Assembly: GCA_964345215.1 (NCBI GenBank)
Contig: CAYFQH010000015.1
Span: 1-43,447 of the forward strand
Length of the DNA stretch: 43,447 nt
Direction: 5' to 3'
Source: CAYFQH01 sp964345215
Lineage (GTDB): Bacteria; Bacillota; Clostridia; Christensenellales; Aristaeellaceae
Shown here: piece by piece, positions 25,531-33,499 of the stretch
Layout of the letters: each line of letters opens with the position of its first letter
How positions within the stretch are numbered: position 1 is the first letter of the stretch
Notes under the pieces: generated by a model
What the model saw: the letters and a program-made list of their open reading frames with translations, nothing else
The model's database searches: none
Told to the model about the DNA's origin: nothing
Program-made: the position numbers and the translations under genes

Positions 25531-25559
25531 TTGACAAAGGCATTTTTTAGGATTATGAT
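25531..25559 (+). promoter_or_regulatory. Promoter of the ktrBA operon
   Basis: Perfect TTGACA (25531-25536), 17 bases, TATGAT (25554-25559). Transcription should begin near 25566. Confidence 0.75.
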
Positions 25560-25565
25560 AGCCCT

Positions 25566-25608
25566 GCAAAAAAGCTTTTCTCAGGGCGAGATTCCCCGGC
25601 TTTTTTGC
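25566..25608 (+). promoter_or_regulatory. 5'-end stem-loop in the ktrB leader
   Basis: GCAAAAAAGC (25566-25575) and its perfect complement GCTTTTTTGC (25599-25608) would form a 10-bp stem at the very 5' end of the transcript, with a GGG/CCC pairing inside the loop. It does not match the c-di-AMP (ydaO) riboswitch often found before potassium transporter genes. Confidence 0.45.
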
Positions 25609-25651
25609 TCTTATTTTGTACATTTATTTTAAAATAAGGAGCATACGTTCT

Positions 25652-27085
25652 TTGAAACAACACTTTCAAAAGCTTCACTACCGCCTTGGCTTGTTTATAG
25701 GCCGATGCCGCCGGCACCTTACAGTTACAAGGCTGGTGGTACTTAGCTTTCTGCTGGTTCTTCTAATAGGCAGTTTTTTACTTTACCTGCCTTTTTCCAG
25801 GGCTCAGGGAGCCTCTAAGGCCCATTACATCGATTGCCTGTTTACAGCTGTATCTGCAACCTGTGTAACGGGTTTGGTTACGGTAACCACCGCCACCCAA
25901 TGGAGTCTTTTCGGGCAAATTGTGATTTTGATTATGATTCAAATTGGCGGCCTTAGCTTTATTACCCTATTCACCTTTATTGTTATTAATGCAGGCAAAA
26001 AGGTGAATATCCACCGCAGAATGTTGGTGCAAGCCAGCTTAAACCAAAACAGCCTTCAGGGTATGGTGCGCATTGTAAAGCTAGCCATTAAGGGCACCTT
26101 TTTGCTTGAAGGCCTTGGGGCTATCACCTTCTTTTTGTACTTTTGGCTAAACCAGGGCATTAGCCCCGAAAAAGCCATATATTGGGGTATTTTTCATTCT
26201 ATTTCTTCTTTTTGTAATGCCGGCTTTGATGTGATTAGTGACAGCAGCCTTTCCGCCTATGTTACATCTCCCTTGATGAATATAACTGTAATGGTTTTAA
26301 TCGTTACCGGTGGTATTGGCTTTACCGTTTGGAAAGATTTGATTGGTATAATCAAACAACGGTTTGTCAAACAGCCTGGCAAGCGGGTAAGGCTGTCGGT
26401 ACACAGTAAATTAGCCCTTTTATCCACCCTATTTTTAATTGTATTTGGTGCCGCTTACTTTTTAGCCACCGAATACCATAACCCTGCTACCTTAGGTGAA
26501 TTAAGCCTGGGCAGTAAAACCTGGGCCTCTTTATTTCAATCGGTTACCACCCGTACTGCTGGCTACTATACGATTAATCAAAACGGCCTAACGGAATCAT
26601 CAAAATTTGTTTCATCCATTCTCATGCTCATCGGCGGTTCCCCCGGGGGCACTGCTGGGGGTATGAAAACCGTTACCCTGGCAGTAGTTGTAGCCAGTAT
26701 CCGGGCTACTTTAAAGGGGCGTAAAGATATTGATATCTTCAACCGTCGCCTTCCCTGGCGGGCTTTACAAAAGGCCATTACGGTTATCGGCCTTATGCTG
26801 GTATTGTGGTTTTCCGTAGCCACCTTACTTGAGTTTACCGAAACCGGCAGCCTCTTTCAGTACACCTTTATGGATCTTTTGTTTGAAACGGCTTCAGGCC
26901 TTGGCACTGTAGGGCTTACCACAGGTATCACTCCTTTTTTAAGCCCCATTGGCAAAATATTGATTATGCTTTGCATGTTTATTGGCCGGCTGGGCCCTAT
27001 CAGTATTGCCGTTGCTCTCCAACGTAAAATGCATGCCAGCGAAGAGAGCATTCACTACCCTGAAGAAGATGTATTAATCGGATAA
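25652..27085 (+). CDS. ktrB: KtrB/TrkH-type potassium uptake channel subunit
   Basis: A polytopic protein of about 477 residues from the SKT (TrkH/KtrB) family with four membrane-pore-membrane repeats. Pore-region sequences include FTAVSATCVTGLV, SISSFCNAGFD, SVTTRTAGYYT and ETASGLGTVGLTTG, each with the selectivity-filter glycine. The GGSPGGTAGGMKT loop is the typical intramembrane gate. It imports potassium together with a cytoplasmic RCK ring. The frame opens at 25616, but AGGAG at 25637-25641 lies ten bases before TTG 25652, giving MKQHFQKLHYR. KtrA follows after 13 bp in the same operon. Confidence 0.94.
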   Translation: MKQHFQKLHYRLGLFIGRCRRHLTVTRLVVLSFLLVLLIGSFLLYLPFSRAQGASKAHYIDCLFTAVSATCVTGLVTVTTATQWSLFGQIVILIMIQIGGLSFITLFTFIVINAGKKVNIHRRMLVQASLNQNSLQGMVRIVKLAIKGTFLLEGLGAITFFLYFWLNQGISPEKAIYWGIFHSISSFCNAGFDVISDSSLSAYVTSPLMNITVMVLIVTGGIGFTVWKDLIGIIKQRFVKQPGKRVRLSVHSKLALLSTLFLIVFGAAYFLATEYHNPATLGELSLGSKTWASLFQSVTTRTAGYYTINQNGLTESSKFVSSILMLIGGSPGGTAGGMKTVTLAVVVASIRATLKGRKDIDIFNRRLPWRALQKAITVIGLMLVLWFSVATLLEFTETGSLFQYTFMDLLFETASGLGTVGLTTGITPFLSPIGKILIMLCMFIGRLGPISIAVALQRKMHASEESIHYPEEDVLIG

Positions 27086-27098
27086 GGAGGGAAGAATC

Positions 27099-27746
27099 AT
27101 GGATTTTCCTAAAGTTGATCAAAACACCTCATTTGCTGTCCTTGGCCTTGGCAAATTTGGCATGACCATTGCCAAGGAGTTGGCAAAAAACGATTACCAT
27201 GTATTATGCTGTGATAAGAACCCCATTTTAGTCCATGAAGTATCGGATTTGGTTACCACTGCCGTAGAAGCGGATACTACCGAGGCCTCGGTATTAAGTG
27301 ACCTTGGCATCAGCAATTTTGACGTGGTGGTTATTGCCTTTAGCAACGACTTTGAAGCCGAGCTTTTAACCACCATGATTGTAAAAGAAATGGGGGTGCC
27401 TTTTGTATTGGCCAAAGCCACGGGCCTTCGCCAAAAGAAAATACTGGAAAACGTAGGGGCCGATATGGCCATTATGCCGGAAGTAGAAATGGCTGAATAC
27501 ATTGCCCAAAGGCTGATGAGCGACGACCCCTTAGAATATATTCACCGTTCCAGCCATTACGAAATTGTTGAAATGAGCCCTAAAAAGGAATGGATTGGCA
27601 AAAGCTTGGCTGTGCTCAACTTGCCTAAAACCAACGGCATTAACGTTTTGTTGATTATGCGGGATGAAGACCCTGTTAATCCGGAGGCCGGTACCATCTT
27701 TCAGCCCCATGACCGGGTTTTAGTATTACAAACCATTCATGCTTAA
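27099..27746 (+). CDS. ktrA: KtrA/TrkA-type RCK regulatory subunit of potassium uptake
   Basis: A 215-residue peripheral protein with an N-terminal RCK Rossmann domain and a C-terminal RCK_C domain from about 140. The nucleotide site is G16-L-G18-K-F-G21, with Asp39 at the end of the second strand. Such proteins form octameric rings on KtrB dimers and gate them in response to ATP/ADP or NAD(H); in Firmicutes the C-terminal domain often binds c-di-AMP. ATAAGGAGGG lies before the ATG. It is the second and last gene of the operon, followed by a strong terminator. Confidence 0.95.
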   Translation: MDFPKVDQNTSFAVLGLGKFGMTIAKELAKNDYHVLCCDKNPILVHEVSDLVTTAVEADTTEASVLSDLGISNFDVVVIAFSNDFEAELLTTMIVKEMGVPFVLAKATGLRQKKILENVGADMAIMPEVEMAEYIAQRLMSDDPLEYIHRSSHYEIVEMSPKKEWIGKSLAVLNLPKTNGINVLLIMRDEDPVNPEAGTIFQPHDRVLVLQTIHA

Positions 27747-27802
27747 AAAACAAAAAAAGCACTTTTATAAAGCCCCTTAAGCCATAGAAAAGATTTTATA
27801 TT

Positions 27803-27851
27803 ATGAAGCATTGTATATTGGTAAAACAAAGATACAGTGCTTCATTTTTTT
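27803..27851 (+). terminator. Rho-independent terminator of ktrBA
   Basis: ATGAAGCATTGTAT (27803-27816) pairs with ATACAGTGCTTCAT (27832-27845, one G-U) followed by a T-run to 27851. Confidence 0.85.
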
Positions 27852-27856
27852 CGCGC

Positions 27857-28003
27857 TGCTATAATTAAGAAAACACCGCACAAAAGGGGTGTTGATGAAG
27901 GGGTAAGAGGCTTTGGGGTAGACAAGAAAAAAAGTGCAAGAACAGTTCTGCTATTCCGAGCATTTTGACGATATTATGCGTAAAAAGAACTGTTTTTTCT
28001 TTT
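27857..28003 (+). ncRNA. Candidate small RNA with its own promoter and terminator
   Basis: An extended -10 (TG-C-TATAAT, hexamer 27860-27865) predicts a start near 27871. The RNA would carry a 5' hairpin (AACACC at 27872-27877 with GGTGTT at 27888-27893), a purine-rich middle, and an intrinsic terminator (AACAGTTCT at 27941-27949 with AGAACTGTT at 27986-27994, then TTTTTCTTTTT). No credible open frame lies inside; the ATG at 27894 is closed after three codons. It lies between ktrA and the BlaI-like gene and is separate from both. It resembles no riboswitch class I recognise. Confidence 0.4.
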
Positions 28004-28040
28004 TAAAACCATTTGAATTGTAAACGCAGGCTAAAATCAC

Positions 28041-28069
28041 TTGATAAATCATTACTACAACTGTAGTAT
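28041..28069 (+). promoter_or_regulatory. Promoter and BlaI/MecI-type operator of the repressor-sensor operon
   Basis: TTGATA (28041-28046), 17 bases and TAGTAT (28064-28069) form the promoter. The palindrome TACTACA-AC-TGTAGTA at 28053-28068 covers the spacer and -10. It matches the TACA/TGTA core bound by BlaI and MecI dimers, so repressor binding would block polymerase and give autoregulation. Confidence 0.8.
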
Positions 28070-28095
28070 GTAGTCGAGTTAAGACATTTGTAGTA
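28069..28095. promoter_or_regulatory. Secondary BlaI-type half-sites
   Basis: TGTAGTC (28069-28075) and GACATTTGTAGTA (28083-28095) repeat the TGTAGT half-site downstream of the main operator, between the transcription start and the ribosome binding site. The second pairs an ACA with TGTA and could be a weaker dimer site. Confidence 0.5.
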
Positions 28096-28118
28096 ATACT
28101 TTTCAAGGAGTGAGTACG

Positions 28119-28505
28119 TTGGCCAAAAAAGAAATTGCAAAAAAACTTCCCGATGCGGAATTTGAGGTAATGAAAGTAGTTTGGAGCCTTCCTTCCCCAG
28201 TAACAGCAGCCTTGGTAACAGAAAACCTGCCCAAAGGTAATAAATGGAAACTTCAAACAGTAGGTACCTTGTTAAACCGCTTGGTAGAAAAACAGTTTTT
28301 ATCTACTGAAAAAAAGGGGAGGGACCGGCTGTACACCCCTCTTGTTTCTGAACAGGGCTATTTGGCTTTTGAAACCAAAACCTTTGTGAACCAATACCAT
28401 AATCGTTCTATTTTACAGCTTATAAACACCTTTAACCAAGTGGACGCCCTGTCGGAGCAAGAGTTAAGCCAATTAATTGACTGGGCACAAAAAAGGAGGG
28501 AGTAA
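28119..28505 (+). CDS. BlaI/MecI family transcriptional repressor
   Basis: A 128-residue winged-helix repressor. PDAEFEVMKVVW opens the DNA-binding domain, and KWKLQTVGTLLNRLVEKQFL plus KGRDRLYTPL form the recognition helix and wing. The C-terminal helices from about residue 80 dimerise. Classic BlaI is inactivated by proteolysis after the partner metalloprotease senses a ligand. GTG at 28110 overlaps the AAGGAG ribosome binding site, so I chose TTG at 28119 eight bases downstream. A matching operator covers the promoter, and the membrane protease starts three bases after the stop, the standard blaI-blaR order in clostridia. No beta-lactamase gene is in the operon, so the regulon is unknown. 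Confidence 0.93.
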   Translation: MAKKEIAKKLPDAEFEVMKVVWSLPSPVTAALVTENLPKGNKWKLQTVGTLLNRLVEKQFLSTEKKGRDRLYTPLVSEQGYLAFETKTFVNQYHNRSILQLINTFNQVDALSEQELSQLIDWAQKRRE

Positions 28506-28508
28506 CTT

Positions 28509-31500
28509 ATGCATCAATGGCTCAGTGCTTTATTGATTATTTCTGTATCACTTTCTTTACTGGCCTCTCTTTTTATCCTCTCTTGGCAAAAGCTGTCTAA
28601 GCGCTACCGGCCAAGCAGTTTGTATACGGTTTCCTTGGTGTTTTTGCTGGCCCTTATTCTATTGCCCTTTAGACCTGCCCTGCCTCAGCAAACTTTACTT
28701 AAAAAAGATGTTTCCCTTTCTTTTTCCCAGGTATCCCAAGTTTCTCCCTCATCTGCCAGCCACCCGCTTCCCCTTCCCGCCGCTTCACAAACTGCATTAA
28801 AAACGCCTGCCGGAGCTCCAGCAACCCCCAAGAGCAAAAAAGTTTCATCCCCTGTTCAACCACTGTCTCCAAAGGCTGAAGCCCTTCCGCCTTCGTCCTT
28901 TTCTTCTTTTTTTAAGCAATTTTCTGTATGGCAAGGGCTCTTTGGCTTATGGGTTTTGGGTGCCCTTGGGGTTTTGCTGTATCACGGCCTTTCCCACTAC
29001 CTTTTTTTAAAGCAAATAAGGCGCTGGAAGACCCCGGTAACAAAGGCAGATTACTTAACGTTTTTTTCACAAATCAAATCAGAAATGGGTATTTCAAGGC
29101 CCCTTTCCTTAGCCCTTTGCCCTATTATTGCCACTCCTATGCTTATCGGCTTTTCTAAACCAACGATTCTCCTCCCTGCCGCTGCGCTGACCCGGCAGGA
29201 ATTAGGGTATATTTTGCGCCACGAGTTAACCCACTACCAGCGTAAGGATTTATGGGGCAAGGGGCTTATGCTTTTAGCCAAAGCCTTGCACTGGTTTAAC
29301 CCCCTTATTCATTTATACAGCCAAAAAATGGTTTTATTAAGCGAGGTGGCCTGCGATCAGCAAACCTTGCAGGGGTTATCCTTTGAGCAGCGCAGCCAAT
29401 ACTGCTATACCATTTCCCACATGGCACACCATCAAAAGGGGTTAAACACCCTGTTTGCAACCCCTTTATTAGGAGGTAAAAAGAACATGAAAACCCGTGT
29501 ACTATCTATTTTAGATATGAACCCCAAAAAAATCAGCTTGGCCCTTTTAGCCCTGGTTGTTGTATTGACCCTCACTGCCGGATTGTTTCTCCCCTTTGGC
29601 TATGCCAGCGGAACAGGAGATGAAACGGCCTTTACCAACGAACAGTTTAAAGAGATTGGTCTATCTAGCAATGCTTTGGCTGCCGAGGTTGGTGTTTACC
29701 TTAACGATGTTTTTTATGCCATTGCCCGCACAGGGGATTTGCTCGCCTGGAAGCCGGGAAACAAACAATTACAGCAGGTTACCCAGCTGCCGGTATTCTT
29801 TTATACGGATCTGGATTATAAATTGCCTCAAAAACAGTGGGCTCCCCAGCGGCAAGAAACTTATGAAAATGCCGTTTCCCACCTTCTACCAAGCCTTGAC
29901 GGCCTTTGGGCCTACAACGATGTTTTAAAAAAAGTAGGTACCATTGACGAAACTGGCGTTACCTGGCTTGATGTTTCCTTCACCTACCCCGATCCCCTGG
30001 AAGCCCCGGACTACCTTTCCTCCGCTTTTGTTCAAAACAACACCTTTTATTCCTTGGTAGATAAAGACCAGGTGGAATACAACCAGGATTATGCTGTTTC
30101 TACCCTTTTGGCTTTTGATTTAACGACGGGCCAGGGTAAGGCTTTTGAAGTGCCAAACGCCTTAGTCATCCAGCCCTATACCGAAAACGAAGCCTTGATT
30201 GTTTTAGAAGAGGAAGGAAAAGTAGCTTTTGCCGCCTTTGATTTAACCAGCGGCCAGGTTAGCCCCTTGCCCAACCAAGTACGCTGCCAGGTAGACGAGT
30301 GGGGGCGCCCAAACCTTGGGGGTATTGCTTATAATCAGGCAACGGATACCCTGTACTATATCGGCGATCAAACCCTATACGCCTCCACCCAAGGGGAGGA
30401 ACCCATTGCCCTTCGTACCATGCCCCGGGAGGGAAATATCTTCAGCAGAGCATGGATTACCCAAGATGGACGCTATGCCTTTACCTTAAACGACCGCCTG
30501 CTGCTAACCGATGTTACCAAGCCCTTCCCCGCCCCTGGAGAAAAAGGGAAGCTCCGTCTTAGTTTTTCCGCTCTTTCCTCTCCTACAGGCTTTGAAGAAT
30601 TTATTTTGTCACACCCCGGGGTTGAGGTGATTGCTCAGGATACGATGATGACCTATGAAGAAGTCGTTCAAGCCCTTTCCACCCAGGACCCTACCTACGA
30701 TATTTTTACCCTGCCGGTGGATTCCCTTTTTGTAGATTTGTTAAACAAAGGCTATGCCTATCCCCTGACCGAATCCCCTGCCCTAACCCAAATGGTAAGT
30801 AATCTCTACCCCTTTATTCAGCAAGGGGTCACCGATCAACATGGGGTTCCCATGGCCTTGCCTGAAACAAATCGCCAAGCATCTACCCAATGGTCCGTAA
30901 ATCAAGATGTTTGGCAGGAGGTTTTCGGCGACCGGCCGGTACCCACTACCTACAGCGATTTATTGGATATGTTTTTAGAATACGTTACTCAGTATCAGGA
31001 AAACTACCCTAAATATCATTTTTTCACCACCACCTATTCCGGTTTGGTGAACCAAATTATTAAAGACTATCTTTTGACCTATGGCACAAAAACAGCCCCC
31101 TTGGTTGTTAAAGAAGCTCCTTTATTAAAAGAGACCTTGGAAAAAGCAGCCCTGCTTATTCCCTATATCCCTAAGGATCATAACGACCCGGCTTATGCCG
31201 ACATTGCCGATGCGGAAATGGAAAACCGCCCCCTGTTAACCAACAGCAGCGACTTATTTTTTGATGAAGCCACCCTGCCCTACCAGCGCCATTACTCTTT
31301 TGTCCCCATCTCTTCCCCTGTTTTTGAAAAAGATACCCCACAGCAAGCAGCCCTTGAAGATGTTTATGCCTGGTTTATTAACCCTCACTCGGCCAATAAA
31401 GCCCTGGCCCTTGAATACCTTGAATTTTTAGCCCAAGACACCGCCCCCCACAAAGACATGATTTTATCCCCTGTTAATAACAAACCCATTGAATCCCACC

Positions 31501-31868
31501 AATACCAAAGCAACGTAGATAGTTACACTCAATACCTTGCCTACTTAACAGACCAACTGAAAGAAGTAACCGATCCTGCTCATAAATTAACCCTGGAGGA
31601 AGAAGTAAAAACCTATACTGCCTTGGTAGAAAATGCCGAGGCCATGCGCTGGCAAATTTCACCGGCGGGGCTAGCCTACTACCAAAATCTGGCTCAAAAT
31701 CTAACCCTCTACCTTGATAATCCCTACATTACCCAAAACAATGCCGGGGCCACTACGAAAATTAAAAAGCTGAGTGAGGGCTACAGCAAGGGTGAACTTT
31801 CCTTGGATGGCCTTTTAGCGGAACTGGATAACATATTGTACATTGAATACATGGAAAACCAAAAATAA
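28509..31868 (+). CDS. BlaR1-like M56 metalloprotease fused to beta-propeller-like and solute-binding sensor domains
   Basis: A 1119-residue membrane protein. Membrane segments lie near 5-25, 36-55, 141-163 and 343-363. A Pro/Ser-rich loop (about 60-135) is expected outside. The zinc protease part lies between helices 3 and 4 in the cytoplasm, with H238-E-L-T-H242 and the third ligand E279 in SEVACDQ. The roughly 750-residue extracellular part is unlike BlaR1: no SxxK penicillin-binding motif is seen. Residues about 385-670 hold repeated short strand motifs (LLAFDLTTGQ, FAAFDLTSGQ, LYYIGDQTLYAS) suggesting a beta-propeller. Residues about 680-1119 resemble an ABC-type solute-binding protein (YDIFTLPVDSLFVDLLNKG, GVPMALPETN, C-terminal DGLLAELDN). 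I infer that solute binding outside triggers cleavage of the BlaI partner. AAGGAGGGAG precedes the ATG. Confidence 0.85.
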   Translation: MHQWLSALLIISVSLSLLASLFILSWQKLSKRYRPSSLYTVSLVFLLALILLPFRPALPQQTLLKKDVSLSFSQVSQVSPSSASHPLPLPAASQTALKTPAGAPATPKSKKVSSPVQPLSPKAEALPPSSFSSFFKQFSVWQGLFGLWVLGALGVLLYHGLSHYLFLKQIRRWKTPVTKADYLTFFSQIKSEMGISRPLSLALCPIIATPMLIGFSKPTILLPAAALTRQELGYILRHELTHYQRKDLWGKGLMLLAKALHWFNPLIHLYSQKMVLLSEVACDQQTLQGLSFEQRSQYCYTISHMAHHQKGLNTLFATPLLGGKKNMKTRVLSILDMNPKKISLALLALVVVLTLTAGLFLPFGYASGTGDETAFTNEQFKEIGLSSNALAAEVGVYLNDVFYAIARTGDLLAWKPGNKQLQQVTQLPVFFYTDLDYKLPQKQWAPQRQETYENAVSHLLPSLDGLWAYNDVLKKVGTIDETGVTWLDVSFTYPDPLEAPDYLSSAFVQNNTFYSLVDKDQVEYNQDYAVSTLLAFDLTTGQGKAFEVPNALVIQPYTENEALIVLEEEGKVAFAAFDLTSGQVSPLPNQVRCQVDEWGRPNLGGIAYNQATDTLYYIGDQTLYASTQGEEPIALRTMPREGNIFSRAWITQDGRYAFTLNDRLLLTDVTKPFPAPGEKGKLRLSFSALSSPTGFEEFILSHPGVEVIAQDTMMTYEEVVQALSTQDPTYDIFTLPVDSLFVDLLNKGYAYPLTESPALTQMVSNLYPFIQQGVTDQHGVPMALPETNRQASTQWSVNQDVWQEVFGDRPVPTTYSDLLDMFLEYVTQYQENYPKYHFFTTTYSGLVNQIIKDYLLTYGTKTAPLVVKEAPLLKETLEKAALLIPYIPKDHNDPAYADIADAEMENRPLLTNSSDLFFDEATLPYQRHYSFVPISSPVFEKDTPQQAALEDVYAWFINPHSANKALALEYLEFLAQDTAPHKDMILSPVNNKPIESHQYQSNVDSYTQYLAYLTDQLKEVTDPAHKLTLEEEVKTYTALVENAEAMRWQISPAGLAYYQNLAQNLTLYLDNPYITQNNAGATTKIKKLSEGYSKGELSLDGLLAELDNILYIEYMENQK

Positions 31869-31884
31869 AAAGGAGTGCTTTTAC

Positions 31885-32304
31885 ATGAAAAAAACAGTGT
31901 TAACCTTTACACTCGTCCTTGCCCTTAGCCTCATATTCACTCTTTCAGTCCCGACTATGGCAGAGGAAAAAGCCCCTTTAACCCCAACTATACTGATTGA
32001 AAAGTGGCTTACATCAACAGAAGGAACCGTTACCCTTCCTAAAGACCTTGCAGACAAAGCCTTGCCCGTAGATACCTTGATGCGCCTTACTTTTACCCAT
32101 ATAATAGATCATTACCCGGACTTGACCCTTGAAGACCTGGATGAAATTCTGATTCCCGACATCAGTTTAGAAACTGAAGATAGTAAAACCATCTTCCGCT
32201 TTTCTTCTTTTTTAGTCGCCGGGAGCTTCCATTTTGTTCTTGATGCTGCTACCGGGGAACTTACCTTTTTTGACATTGACACAGGCGCCGGGGGTAATGG
32301 CTAG
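31885..32304 (+). CDS. Small secreted protein of unknown function in the BlaI/M56 operon
   Basis: A 139-residue protein with a clear signal peptide (MKKTVLTF, hydrophobic core, likely cut after PTMA near residue 28). There is no lipobox cysteine, so it should be released or loosely wall-associated. The mature part of about 110 residues is acidic (LTLEDLDEILIPDISLETED) and ends in a Gly-rich tail. The FVLDAATGELTFFDI segment resembles the strand-turn seen in PepSY-like domains, which is weak. I do not recognise the family. AAGGAG nine bases upstream fixes the ATG at 31885, sixteen bases after the protease gene. Its position suggests it is a ligand-presenting or inhibitory partner, or the output of the signalling system. 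Confidence 0.75.
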   Translation: MKKTVLTFTLVLALSLIFTLSVPTMAEEKAPLTPTILIEKWLTSTEGTVTLPKDLADKALPVDTLMRLTFTHIIDHYPDLTLEDLDEILIPDISLETEDSKTIFRFSSFLVAGSFHFVLDAATGELTFFDIDTGAGGNG

Positions 32305-32404
32305 CAATCAATACTATGAAGGGAGGCGCCTCCCCTCTTCTGCCGCCTTTTAAAGGAGCCTTTTCCCTACTTTGCACTTTGAGCTAGGTTTTTGATCGCT
32401 CAAT

Positions 32405-32440
32405 AAGGGCCTCCCCAATTAATGAGGGAGGCCCTTTCTT
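32405..32440. terminator. Terminator of the BlaI/M56 operon, shared with asnA
   Basis: AAGGGCCTCCC (32405-32415) pairs with GGGAGGCCCTT (32426-32436), an 11-bp GC-rich stem with a 10-base loop and T-rich plus-strand tail. The convergent asnA transcript may use it too, with a weaker tail. Confidence 0.8.
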
Positions 32441-32473
32441 TGCCGAAGGCACTTTTTATTTATTCTACTTATT

Positions 32474-33487
32474 TTACAAAAACATGATCCCCTGGCTTTC
32501 GAATGTTTCAATCACTTCTTTAGGCCATACAGAACACTGAACCTCCCCAATATGAGCCTTGCGTAAAAGAAGCATACACAGCCGGGATTGGCCGATGCCC
32601 CCGCCAATGGTTAAGGGCAGCTGTTCACACATCACCTTTTGGTGAAAGGGAAATTCCAGCCGCTCTTTTGCATCGGCTTGTTGCAGCTGAGTAAACAGGG
32701 CCGAAGCGTCCACCCTGATGCCCATGGAAGAGATTTCTACACTATGGTTAAGCTCTGGGTCGTAATAAATTAAATCCCCGTTCAGGCCCCAATCATCATA
32801 GTCGGGGGCCCGCATGCTGTGGGGCTGCCCATCGGGCAGATCCCAGCCAATTTGGGAGATGAAGATGGCCCCATGTTCCTTGGCATAAGCGTTCTCCCGC
32901 TCATCGGGGGTTAAATCAGGATACAAGTCATAAAGTTCCTGGGCAGTAATAAAGGCTACCTCCTGGGGCAGGCGGGGCTGTATGCGCGGGTAGCGGCTGT
33001 GAACCACGGTCTCTGCCTCTAACACTGCATCGTGAATGCGGTTCACCACGTTGTATAGATAACTAAGGCTACGCTCTTCTCGGCTAATCACCTTTTCCCA
33101 GTCCCACTGGTCTACGTAAATAGAGTGGGTGTTATCGGTCACTTCATCGCGCCTAATGGCGTTCATATCCGTATAAAGTCCTGTATCCCAGGGGTAACCG
33201 TAGCGCCCCAGGGCATCCCGCTTCCATTTGGCCAGGGATTGAACCACCTGTATTTCCCGCTTTTGATCCTCAATGGCATCAAAGGTAACCTTCCGCTCTT
33301 TGCCGGAAAGGTCGTCATTGAGCCCCGTTTCTGCGGGAACAAACAGGGGTGCCGAAACCCTTGTTAAGTTAAGGGCCGCCCCAAGCTGCTGCTGAAAGCA
33401 GTTTTTTAAGGTTTTAATGGCCTGCTGGGTGCTGCGCAAATCCAAGATGCTTTGGTAGCCTTTGGGAATAATGTGTGCCACGTTCAT
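32474..33487 (-). CDS. asnA: Aspartate-ammonia ligase (asparagine synthetase A)
   Basis: A 337-residue class II synthetase-like enzyme making asparagine from aspartate, ammonia and ATP. The family is unmistakable. It has LNLTRVSAPLFV, DLSGKERKVTFD, QSLAKWKR, the GLYTDMNAIRRDE motif and the C-terminal LTIGGGIGQSRLCMLLL. Length is normal for AsnA. GGAGAGGTT precedes the ATG at 33487. It is the only gene of its transcript, lying next to ald, so alanine, aspartate and ammonia metabolism cluster here. The promoter carries a perfect inverted repeat, suggesting regulated expression. Confidence 0.97.
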   Translation of the reverse strand: MNVAHIIPKGYQSILDLRSTQQAIKTLKNCFQQQLGAALNLTRVSAPLFVPAETGLNDDLSGKERKVTFDAIEDQKREIQVVQSLAKWKRDALGRYGYPWDTGLYTDMNAIRRDEVTDNTHSIYVDQWDWEKVISREERSLSYLYNVVNRIHDAVLEAETVVHSRYPRIQPRLPQEVAFITAQELYDLYPDLTPDERENAYAKEHGAIFISQIGWDLPDGQPHSMRAPDYDDWGLNGDLIYYDPELNHSVEISSMGIRVDASALFTQLQQADAKERLEFPFHQKVMCEQLPLTIGGGIGQSRLCMLLLRKAHIGEVQCSVWPKEVIETFESQGIMFL

Positions 33488-33499
33488 AACCTCTCCTTC

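Noticed and set aside
25566..25651. c-di-AMP (ydaO-type) riboswitch before ktrB
   Set aside because: The leader is only about 85 nt and lacks the conserved ydaO blocks; only a simple stem-loop is seen.
28509..31868. Two genes accidentally joined: a BlaR1-like protein and an ABC binding lipoprotein
   Set aside because: The frame is continuous over 1119 codons, with no internal ribosome binding site plus signal peptide or lipobox at the start of the solute-binding part.
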